A stretch of DNA of 12,798 nucleotides from Alphaproteobacteria bacterium. GTDB lineage: Bacteria > Pseudomonadota > Alphaproteobacteria > Rhizobiales > Aestuariivirgaceae. Made by a program: the position numbers and the translations under genes. The DNA lies in NCBI GenBank assembly GCA_026400595.1, contig JAPLOT010000503.1, forward strand, positions 1-12,798. Reading direction: 5' to 3'. This document shows, one piece after another, positions 1 through 5,921 of this stretch. A model generated the notes under the pieces. The model saw only the letters and a program-made list of their open reading frames with translations, ran no database searches and was not told the origin of the DNA. The first letter of the stretch is position 1, and each line of letters begins with the position of its first letter.

Positions 1-1
1 C

Positions 2-493
2 TGGCTGGCAAGCCTTTCGGCTAGGGCAAGACGCCGGCTTCTTATCGATCCTATTTCCGCTCCGAAGTCACAAAAGCTTCTGGACCTTAGACTGGAGGCG
101 CCGGTCTTCGCTCTTGTGGCGAACCGTCTACAGATCGAGTCACTCACGGGGCAGTCGGAGCTAGAAGTGGCGTCGAAGCAACTGCACAAGGTCGGCTTTG
201 AGAACATCGTGATTCACCTTGGGCGCGAAGGTGTGATGGTGTCGGAAGGGTCAGGACCACCGGCGAAACTGCCGGCTCTTCCGGTCGTTGGCATTGCCGA
301 CGTTACGGGAGCGGGTGATGCGGCCGTGGCGGGCCTGGCTCTGGGTTTGCTGATGGGCCTGACATTCTTGGATGCTGCCCGGCTGGGGCAGGCCGCTGCT
401 GCGCTGAACGTGCAATCACTGAACTCTGTCGCCGAAGACGTAAGCCGTGATAAGCTTTTCTCGCTTGCAACTCTTGCACAGGATCAGAAGTGA
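2..493 (+). CDS. psuK: PfkB-family kinase, probable pseudouridine kinase (3' part, truncated by window edge)
   Basis: The frame is open from base 2 to the TGA at 491-493, giving the last 163 residues; the N-terminal half lies outside the window. A GTG at 116 is only an internal codon, because the frame reads through it from upstream with kinase-like sequence. Visible PfkB features are an ANRLQIESLTG segment (the family's NR.E...LTG) and the C-terminal signature DVTGAGDAAVAG, whose final Asp is the catalytic base of ribokinase-like kinases. The family phosphorylates sugars or nucleosides with ATP. PsuK makes pseudouridine 5'-phosphate in the cytoplasm. The specific call rests mainly on the next gene, psuG, whose GTG start overlaps this stop (GTGA), implying translational coupling. 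Kinase fold is near certain; pseudouridine as substrate is inferred from context. Confidence 0.85.
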   Translation, partial: WLASLSARARRRLLIDPISAPKSQKLLDLRLEAPVFALVANRLQIESLTGQSELEVASKQLHKVGFENIVIHLGREGVMVSEGSGPPAKLPALPVVGIADVTGAGDAAVAGLALGLLMGLTFLDAARLGQAAAALNVQSLNSVAEDVSRDKLFSLATLAQDQK

Positions 494-1410
494 AGGTTGA
501 TGTTTCTCTTGCGCCGGAAGTACGGGCCGCGATTGATGCCGGTCGCCCTGTCGTAGCCCTTGAGTCCACGATCATCGCGCATGGGATGCCTTATCCCGAT
601 AACCTGAGCATGGCTCGGGAGGTTGAGGCCGTTGTCAGGGCACATGCGGCTATTCCAGCGACGATCGCGATCCTTGGCGGAAGACTCAAGATTGGCCTTG
701 GTTATGAAGAGATCGACGATCTTGCGCGCAATGGCCGGAGTATCCGCAAGGTATCTGTCCGAGATCTTCCATATGTCGTTTCTCAGGGACTTGATGGTGC
801 CACGACAGTCGCCTCGACGATGCGGATCGCCGCCATGGCTGGAATCCGGACCTTCGCCACCGGGGGAATTGGCGGAGTGCATCGCGGGGCGGAGCGCAGT
901 TTTGACATTTCGGCGGACATGACCGAATTCGCCGAGAGTTCGGTGGCGGTGGTCACTGCAGGTGCCAAGGCAATTCTCGATCTGGGATTGACCCTTGAGA
1001 CACTCGAAACACTTGGCGTTCCGGTCGTTGGCTTCGGTACTGAAGAGTTTCCAGCCTTCTACTCGCGCAGCAGTGGTCATGCTGTTCCGATGCGTTGTGA
1101 CTCGGCAGGTGAAGTGGCGCGGCTCATGAGAGCAAAGTGGGACATGGGATTGCGCGGTGGCATTGTCGTGGCGAATCCGATACCTCTGTCGGCTGAGATA
1201 CCCGCGGTGGAGATTGAGCCGGTCGTTGAGGCTGCGGTCGCAAGGGCGTACAGCGCTGGCATTCACGGCAAGGAACTGACGCCATTTCTGTTGTCCGAGA
1301 TTGCCACCGTGACGGCGGGACGCTCGCTGGCCGCCAACATAGCGTTGGTCAAACACAACGCAGCCGTCGCAGCTGACATCGCAGTGGCTTATGCCGGAGC
1401 ATCCCGATGA
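490..1410 (+). CDS. psuG: Pseudouridine-5'-phosphate glycosidase
   Basis: This 306-residue protein matches the usual length of the family (E. coli YeiN/PsuG is about 312). PsuG reversibly splits the C-C glycosidic bond of pseudouridine 5'-phosphate to uracil and ribose 5-phosphate, with a Mn2+ ion and a Schiff-base lysine. Family blocks seen are VVALESTIIAHGMPYPDN (residues 21-38, Glu25 matching the catalytic Glu31 of E. coli), FATGGIGGVHRGAE (122-135), the metal-site region SFDISADMTEF (137-147), and VVTAGAKAILD (154-164) with Lys160 as the likely Schiff-base lysine. The GTG start at 490 overlaps the kinase stop, with AGGA about 7 bases upstream. Its stop overlaps the ATG of the following methyltransferase (ATGA). 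Kinase plus glycosidase together form a complete pseudouridine salvage route. Identification is firm; residue equivalences are by eye. Confidence 0.96.
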   Translation: MKVDVSLAPEVRAAIDAGRPVVALESTIIAHGMPYPDNLSMAREVEAVVRAHAAIPATIAILGGRLKIGLGYEEIDDLARNGRSIRKVSVRDLPYVVSQGLDGATTVASTMRIAAMAGIRTFATGGIGGVHRGAERSFDISADMTEFAESSVAVVTAGAKAILDLGLTLETLETLGVPVVGFGTEEFPAFYSRSSGHAVPMRCDSAGEVARLMRAKWDMGLRGGIVVANPIPLSAEIPAVEIEPVVEAAVARAYSAGIHGKELTPFLLSEIATVTAGRSLAANIALVKHNAAVAADIAVAYAGASR

Positions 1411-2930
1411 GTGTTCAACGTCGTGGCCGACGCTCGGATGCTGCCCATTCACCGATACCCCAGCTGCAGTGGTCGCAGCCGCAGCTCACGCTCGATCCGT
1501 CGCGTATCGTGTCCGATGACCAGATCGAGCAGATTCACCGCCAGTCCCTGCGTGTGCTGGAGGAGATCGGAATGGATGTCGTCTATCCCGAGGCGCGGGA
1601 GATATTTCGCCGCGCTGGCGCCAGTGTCGAAGGGGATCGTGTAAGAATCGGTCGCGATATTGTCGAAGAGGCCTTGAGGACGCCGCCGGCAGAGTTCACT
1701 TTCCACGCGCGCAACCCACAGCATGATATCCGTATCGGCGGACGGTGGATTGCCTTTGCGCCGGTCGGTGGTCCTCCCAACTGTTCGGACCTGGATCGCG
1801 GCCGGCGGCCGGGAACTCTTGAGGACAACGGCAACTTTGTGAAACTGTCGCAGTTCTTCAATTGCGTCCATACGGCAGGCGGCGGGTCTGTCGATGCGCT
1901 CGATGTGCATGCATCGATCCGCCATCTTCACATCATGCGAAACAAGGTTCGATTTTCGGACAAGGTGCCCTTTGTTGTCTCGACAGGGCGACATCGGCTG
2001 TTTGATAGTCTCGAGATCGCCCGCATGGCCCGTGGCATCACGTGGGACCAGATGTTGCAGGAGCCTTCAGCCTATACGGTCATCAATACCAATTCACCAC
2101 TCAAGCTCGATGGCCCAATGGCGATGGGGATCATCGAGATGGCCAGGCTGAACCAGATCTGTGTCGTCACGCCCTTCACCCTTGCGGGCGCAATGGCGCC
2201 GGTGACCCTTGCAGGCGCACTGGTAGAGCAGAATGCGGAGGCGCTCGCCGGACTATCCCTCTCCCAGCTTGCAAATCCGGGTGCTCCCTTCGTCTATGGC
2301 GGATTTACCTCGAATGTCGACATGAAGTCAGGCGCGCCGGCCTTCGGAACGCCGGAGTACATGAAGGCCTGCATCATCGGCGGGCAGTTGGCACGGCGCT
2401 ACCGCTTGCCATATCGCACTTCGAGTACCAACGCGGCCAACAGCGTCGACGCCCAGGCGGCCTATGAGACTGTCTTTTCGCTCTGGGGGGCGATCATGGG
2501 CGGTGGCAACGTCATCCAGCACGCTGCCGGTTGGCTTGAAGGTGGGCTCGTCGCCTCTTACGAGAAGTTCGCGCTCGATGTGGACCTCCTGCAAATGGTG
2601 ATCGAGTACCTGCGGCCGTTGGATGTAAACGAGGACACCATGGGCTTCGCTGCTATGCTGGAAGTGGGGCCGGGTGGACACTTTTTCGGCGCCCAGCACA
2701 CGCTCGCGCGCTATTCGACTGCCTTCTACCAGCCGATCATCTCCGACTGGCGCAACTTCCCGCAATGGCAGGCATCGGGATCACCCACAGCAGAACGCAA
2801 GTCCAATGTCATATGGAAGCAGGCGCTGGCTGAGTATGTCGAGCCGCCGCTGGCGCCTGAGATCGCCGAGGAGATCGACTCGTTCATTGCGCGCCGATCC
2901 GAAGAGGGCGGCGAGCCAACAGACTTCTAG
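1407..2930 (+). CDS. MttB (trimethylamine methyltransferase) superfamily protein, non-pyrrolysine type
   Basis: The 507-residue protein has the length and pattern of the MttB superfamily. The N-terminal part has LRVLEEIGMDVVYPEAREIF and a GASVEGDRVRI segment, and the TIM-barrel core includes NTNSPLKLDGPMAMG, TPFTLAGAMAPVTLAGALVEQNAE and the C-terminal TSSTNAANSVDAQAAYE. Known members move a methyl group from quaternary or tertiary amines (trimethylamine, glycine betaine, proline betaine, carnitine) to a corrinoid protein. The frame has no internal TAG, so it lacks the pyrrolysine of true MttB and belongs with the MtgB-like group. No corrinoid protein or reductive activase is visible here. ATG at 1407 overlaps the psuG stop, with GGAG just upstream, so it is translated with pseudouridine salvage genes. 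Its 3' end overlaps the convergent small gene by four bases. Family is secure; substrate is unknown. Confidence 0.9.
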   Translation: MSVQRRGRRSDAAHSPIPQLQWSQPQLTLDPSRIVSDDQIEQIHRQSLRVLEEIGMDVVYPEAREIFRRAGASVEGDRVRIGRDIVEEALRTPPAEFTFHARNPQHDIRIGGRWIAFAPVGGPPNCSDLDRGRRPGTLEDNGNFVKLSQFFNCVHTAGGGSVDALDVHASIRHLHIMRNKVRFSDKVPFVVSTGRHRLFDSLEIARMARGITWDQMLQEPSAYTVINTNSPLKLDGPMAMGIIEMARLNQICVVTPFTLAGAMAPVTLAGALVEQNAEALAGLSLSQLANPGAPFVYGGFTSNVDMKSGAPAFGTPEYMKACIIGGQLARRYRLPYRTSSTNAANSVDAQAAYETVFSLWGAIMGGGNVIQHAAGWLEGGLVASYEKFALDVDLLQMVIEYLRPLDVNEDTMGFAAMLEVGPGGHFFGAQHTLARYSTAFYQPIISDWRNFPQWQASGSPTAERKSNVIWKQALAEYVEPPLAPEIAEEIDSFIARRSEEGGEPTDF

Positions 2931-3202
2931 TCGCGGGAATAGATCAGTCTGAGACGGGGTGGGGCAGGTGTCTCTCCATCAAGGGACATCTCGTAAGCCA
3001 AGCGCAACGCCTGCTTCTGTTGCTCCCGGGGCAGGCCGGCAAGCAGACCGGCGAGCGCGGTTTCCATGGTCTTGGCAAAGTCTGCGAAGCCGTCTCGGGC
3101 GGCCTGATTGGCCACTAGGCTACCCATGCAATAGGTGCTGACGGGGTTTGAACCAGTTCCCACAAGTTGCTCAAGTTCCGCCTTGGTCAATTGCTCCTCC
3201 AT
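2927..3202 (-). CDS. Hypothetical protein, 91 residues
   Basis: I do not recognise this protein. It starts with ATG (complement of 3200-3202) as MEEQLTKAELEQLVG and ends with LRLIYSRD. It looks soluble and largely helical, with no signal peptide, membrane segment or metal motif. Third codon positions favour G/C along its length (GCC, CTG, CAG, AAG), which supports coding, but no clear Shine-Dalgarno sequence precedes the ATG. It runs against the methyltransferase gene and shares the CTAG at 2927-2930 as stop codon on both strands. A stretch encoding GTGSNPVST resembles the translation of an antisense tRNA 3' end, a pattern common in spurious ORFs, which lowers confidence. The overlapping plus-strand frame at 2959-3141 is less convincing. 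Confidence 0.55.
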   Translation of the reverse strand: MEEQLTKAELEQLVGTGSNPVSTYCMGSLVANQAARDGFADFAKTMETALAGLLAGLPREQQKQALRLAYEMSLDGETPAPPRLRLIYSRD

Positions 3203-3401
3203 CGCCGGGGTTCGCAGTCAACTCGTGCCTGCCCGAATGACGGCGAGTGTCACCGGAGGCCCAAGCAAGTGCAATATGGGAGAAATGCCATATCGGGTGA
3301 CCTAGGGTTATCGGCTACTTGCCGGAACTGGTCGGTTGATGTCCCATTCGCTCCCTAAGCCCAGGACTTGACCTAGCGCCGCACCATTGCTGAATGGGCA
3401 C
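3203..3401. promoter_or_regulatory. Intergenic region between divergent genes, with an ATATGG/CCATAT dyad
   Basis: These 199 bases separate the start of the 91-residue ORF from holC and should carry both promoters. The clearest structure is a perfect 6-base inverted repeat, ATATGG at 3274-3279 and CCATAT at 3288-3293, with an 8-base spacer; it could be an operator. A TTGACC at 3368-3373 resembles a -35 box, but its -10 position would fall almost on the holC start, so I do not assign it. No other gene is convincing here. Confidence 0.3.
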
Positions 3402-3860
3402 ATGACAGAGGTCTACTTCTATCATCTCGAGAGAAGCTCCCTCGAAACCGTGCTTCCTCGCCTGCTACAGGCCAGCTTGAACCGGGGCTGGCGGGTCGTC
3501 GTGCAGGCGGGTTCGGACCAGCGTGTGGAGGCCTTGGCAGGCGCGCTCTGGACATTTGACGAGGAGGTCTTCCTGCCGCATGGCACAAAGGCTGATGGGT
3601 TCGCCGAACTGCAGCCGGTCTGGATCACGGATACGGCAGAAACCCCCAATGGAGCATGCGTGCGATTTTATGTTGACGGAGCGGAAGTGGGCACGGTTGA
3701 AGGACTCCAGCGGGCCGTGGTGCTTTTCGATGGTGCCGATCCTGAGGCCATCGAACGCGCTCGCCAGGATTGGAAGCGATTCAAGGCTGAAGGTCACACC
3801 ATCAGCTATTGGCAACAGGACGAACAGGGGCGCTGGCAGAACCGCGCAGCCGGTCAGTAG
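3402..3860 (+). CDS. holC: DNA polymerase III subunit chi
   Basis: This 152-residue protein is close to the length of E. coli chi (147). Chi links the polymerase III clamp loader to the C-terminal tail of single-stranded DNA binding protein during replication. Family marks are the N-terminal MTEVYFYHLERSSLE, the central LWTFDEEVFLPHG and QPVWIT segments, and the C-terminal WKRFKAEGHTISYWQQDE followed by GRWQ. I chose ATG at 3402, which gives the family's normal N-terminus, over the in-frame TTG at 3387. From memory, many Alphaproteobacteria carry the aminopeptidase gene pepA just upstream of holC; here that position holds the pseudouridine/methyltransferase block and a small ORF. It converges with the ABC-F gene across a 75-base gap. 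Confidence 0.93.
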   Translation: MTEVYFYHLERSSLETVLPRLLQASLNRGWRVVVQAGSDQRVEALAGALWTFDEEVFLPHGTKADGFAELQPVWITDTAETPNGACVRFYVDGAEVGTVEGLQRAVVLFDGADPEAIERARQDWKRFKAEGHTISYWQQDEQGRWQNRAAGQ

Positions 3861-3862
3861 GG

Positions 3863-3896
3863 GACCGACCCAATTCCCTGTGGGTCTTAAGGTCGG
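3863..3896. terminator. Dyad-symmetric element between convergent holC and ABC-F genes
   Basis: The gap between the two convergent stops contains overlapping inverted repeats. CCGACC (3865-3870) pairs with GGTCGG (3891-3896), and alternatively GACCCA (3867-3872) pairs with TGGGTC (3881-3886). Its position suits a shared terminator, but there is no T-run on either side, so a classic intrinsic terminator is not shown. Confidence 0.35.
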
Positions 3897-3935
3897 GGAA
3901 AGGCAGGCTGGCAACTGGTCCGGACTGCAAATGGA

Positions 3936-5780
3936 CTAGCCGTGAGCTTGCAGCCAGTCCGTCTCGAGCTGATCAAGGTCAATCGCCAGCTTGCTTCGAA
4001 GCTTCATGAAGTCCGCCGCCTTCTGCGGTTCCTCAGCATAAAGTGTATGGTCTGCCAAGGCTCGATCGAGAACGGTCAATTTGTCCTTCAGCACCGAAAT
4101 CCTGGACTCGATCTGTTGCAGTCTCTTCTGGACAGCTGCCGGCCTAAGCTTCGGATCCTTTGGAGTGTCGGATCTTGCTGGAGACGCCGGACGTTCGCTC
4201 TTCCTCGCCCCCCGCGTCTTGCCGAGCACGAGGTCGGTGTAGTCGTCCATGTCGCCGTCGAAGGGCTTCACAGTGCCTTCGTTCACCAGCCACAGGCGGT
4301 CGGCACAGGTTTCGATGATGTGCCGGTCGTGGCTGATCAGGACGACGGCTCCCTCGTAGTCGTTGATCGCCAGGACAAGAGCTTCGCGGCTGTCGACGTC
4401 AAGGTGATTGGTTGGTTCATCCAGCACGAGAATGTGAGGGGCATGGAAGGAAGCAAGAGCGAACAGAAGCCGCGCCTTCTCTCCGCCCGACAGCGTGTCG
4501 CAACGCGAGTCGGCAAGCTGCGCACCGAATCCATATGCACCGAGCCGGGCGCGACGCTGGCTTTCGCTAGCATTGGGCATCAGTTCGGCAAAGTAACTGT
4601 AAGGCGTCCGTTCAGCGGAGAGTTCGTCTAGCTGATGCTGGGCGAAGTACCCAACCGTCAATCGATTCGGCAGTGTCATTTCTCCGCCCATCGGGGGCAG
4701 CTTGCCGCAGAGCAGTTTGGCGAAGGTCGACTTGCCGTTGCCATTCGAACCAAGTAGCGCGATGCGATCGTCAGGATCCATCCGCAAGGTGATGTTCTTC
4801 AGCACGGGCTGGCCTGCGGCGTAGCCGACACTGACTTTTTCCCATCGTGCCAGCGGTGGTGCGATCGCCTTCTCGGGGTTCGGAAAGAAGAAGGGAGCAA
4901 CGCGATCGGTGACGAGTTCGGCGATGGGTTCGAGCTTGGACAGGGCCTTAAGGCGGCTTTGGGCCTGACGCGCCTTCGAGGCCTTGTAGCGAAAGCGTTC
5001 GACGAAGGCCATCATGTGCTTGCGCTGGTCTTCTTGCTTGCGCTGTTGCTTGATGGTCAGAGCCTGCTTCTCGCGGCGCTGCCGCTCAAAGCTGTCGTAG
5101 TTGCCCTGATAGAAGACAAGTTTGCCGCGATCGAGATGAAGGATCGAGTTCACGGCTTGGTTCAGCAGGTCCCGGTCGTGGCTGATCATCAGGATGGTAT
5201 GCGGATAGTCGCGAATGAAACTCTGCAGCCAGATCGTACCTTCGAGGTCGAGGTAGTTGGTCGGTTCGTCCAGCAGCAAGACGTCAGGACGGCCAAAGAG
5301 TGCTGCAGCCAAGGCAACGCGCATGCGCCAGCCCCCTGAGAGGGCGGCACAAGGACCCTCCTGTCGCTCTTCGCTGAAACCCAGGCCGCTGAGAATGGTA
5401 GCGGCCCGGGACTCGGCGGAGTGGGCATCCATGTCGGCCAGCCGGATCTGGATTTCCGCGATGCGGGCCGGATCGGTCACGGCTTCGGATTCCGCCGTCA
5501 GCGCCGTCAGTTCGGCGTCACCGGCCATGACGGTCTCGATCAGGCTCTCGGGTCCGCCAGGGGCCTCCTGCGCCACTGTTCCAATTCTGGTGTTGCGGGG
5601 CAAGCTTACGCCACCGGATTCCGACTGCAATTCTCCAAGTATGAGCCTGAAGAGCGTGGATTTTCCTGCGCCGTTGCGTCCGACCAGCCCCACCTTGTGT
5701 CCGGCTGGAATTGCAACTGACGCGTCCTCGAGGAGCAGCCGGCCACCGATCCGGTAAGTCAATCCATTGATGTGCAGCAT
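3936..5780 (-). CDS. ABC-F family ATPase, YheS/ABCF3-like
   Basis: This 614-residue cytoplasmic protein has two fused ABC ATPase domains and no membrane segments, the hallmark of ABC-F proteins, which bind the ribosomal E site and modulate translation. Domain 1 has Walker A GRNGAGKST (34-42), signature LSGGWRMR and Walker B LLLDEPTNYLD. The interdomain linker is Lys/Arg/Gln-rich and includes FRYKASKARQAQSRLKAL. Domain 2 has Walker A GSNGNGKST (344-352), signature LSGGEKARLL and VLDEPTNHLD. A C-terminal coiled coil (AAVQKRLQQIESRISVLKDK onward) completes the architecture. SGGWRMR and the KASKARQAQSR linker resemble E. coli YheS (about 637 residues) more than Uup or EttA. The ATG is preceded by AGAAGG at about 5 bases. 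It is transcribed away from ppc and converges with holC. Confidence 0.93.
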   Translation of the reverse strand: MLHINGLTYRIGGRLLLEDASVAIPAGHKVGLVGRNGAGKSTLFRLILGELQSESGGVSLPRNTRIGTVAQEAPGGPESLIETVMAGDAELTALTAESEAVTDPARIAEIQIRLADMDAHSAESRAATILSGLGFSEERQEGPCAALSGGWRMRVALAAALFGRPDVLLLDEPTNYLDLEGTIWLQSFIRDYPHTILMISHDRDLLNQAVNSILHLDRGKLVFYQGNYDSFERQRREKQALTIKQQRKQEDQRKHMMAFVERFRYKASKARQAQSRLKALSKLEPIAELVTDRVAPFFFPNPEKAIAPPLARWEKVSVGYAAGQPVLKNITLRMDPDDRIALLGSNGNGKSTFAKLLCGKLPPMGGEMTLPNRLTVGYFAQHQLDELSAERTPYSYFAELMPNASESQRRARLGAYGFGAQLADSRCDTLSGGEKARLLFALASFHAPHILVLDEPTNHLDVDSREALVLAINDYEGAVVLISHDRHIIETCADRLWLVNEGTVKPFDGDMDDYTDLVLGKTRGARKSERPASPARSDTPKDPKLRPAAVQKRLQQIESRISVLKDKLTVLDRALADHTLYAEEPQKAADFMKLRSKLAIDLDQLETDWLQAHG

Positions 5781-5857
5781 GAGGGCCTTCTAACCGGGAC
5801 CTCTGCCAATGTCACCCGCGGCAATCTCGATGCCGGTCGGGCCGCGGGCGAAGGCGA

Positions 5858-5886
5858 TTGACAGGACTATTGTTGCGCTGCACAAC
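5858..5886 (+). promoter_or_regulatory. Candidate sigma-70 promoter for ppc
   Basis: A perfect TTGACA -35 hexamer lies at 5858-5863. Seventeen bases downstream the -10 position reads CACAAC (5881-5886), which is a poor match to TATAAT. Transcription from here would begin near 5893, just before the in-frame TTG at 5895 and about 30 bases before the ATG at 5922, favouring the ATG as the ppc start. The divergent ABC-F promoter must lie in the same 141-base gap, but I could not place it. Confidence 0.4.
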
Positions 5887-5921
5887 TTGTCGCCTTGAGG
5901 GGCGCACATCAGGCAGACGCG

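Noticed and set aside
116..493. A separate 125-residue protein starting at GTG 116
   Set aside because: The same frame is open to the window start and reads as PfkB-kinase sequence, so GTG 116 is an internal valine codon of a truncated longer gene.
484..1452. A 322-codon minus-strand frame opposite psuG
   Set aside because: psuG on the plus strand carries all the family motifs; the opposite frame has a shadow-like composition and no conserved sequence.
3134..3158. A complete tRNA gene on the minus strand
   Set aside because: Only a T-arm-like and 3' acceptor-like segment is present; no 5' acceptor, D-arm or anticodon arm could be found upstream, and no CCA end follows.
3368..3396. A sigma-70 promoter TTGACC with a -10 at TGAATG for holC
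   Set aside because: The -10 would end only about five bases before the ATG at 3402, leaving no room for an untranslated leader, and the -10 match is poor.
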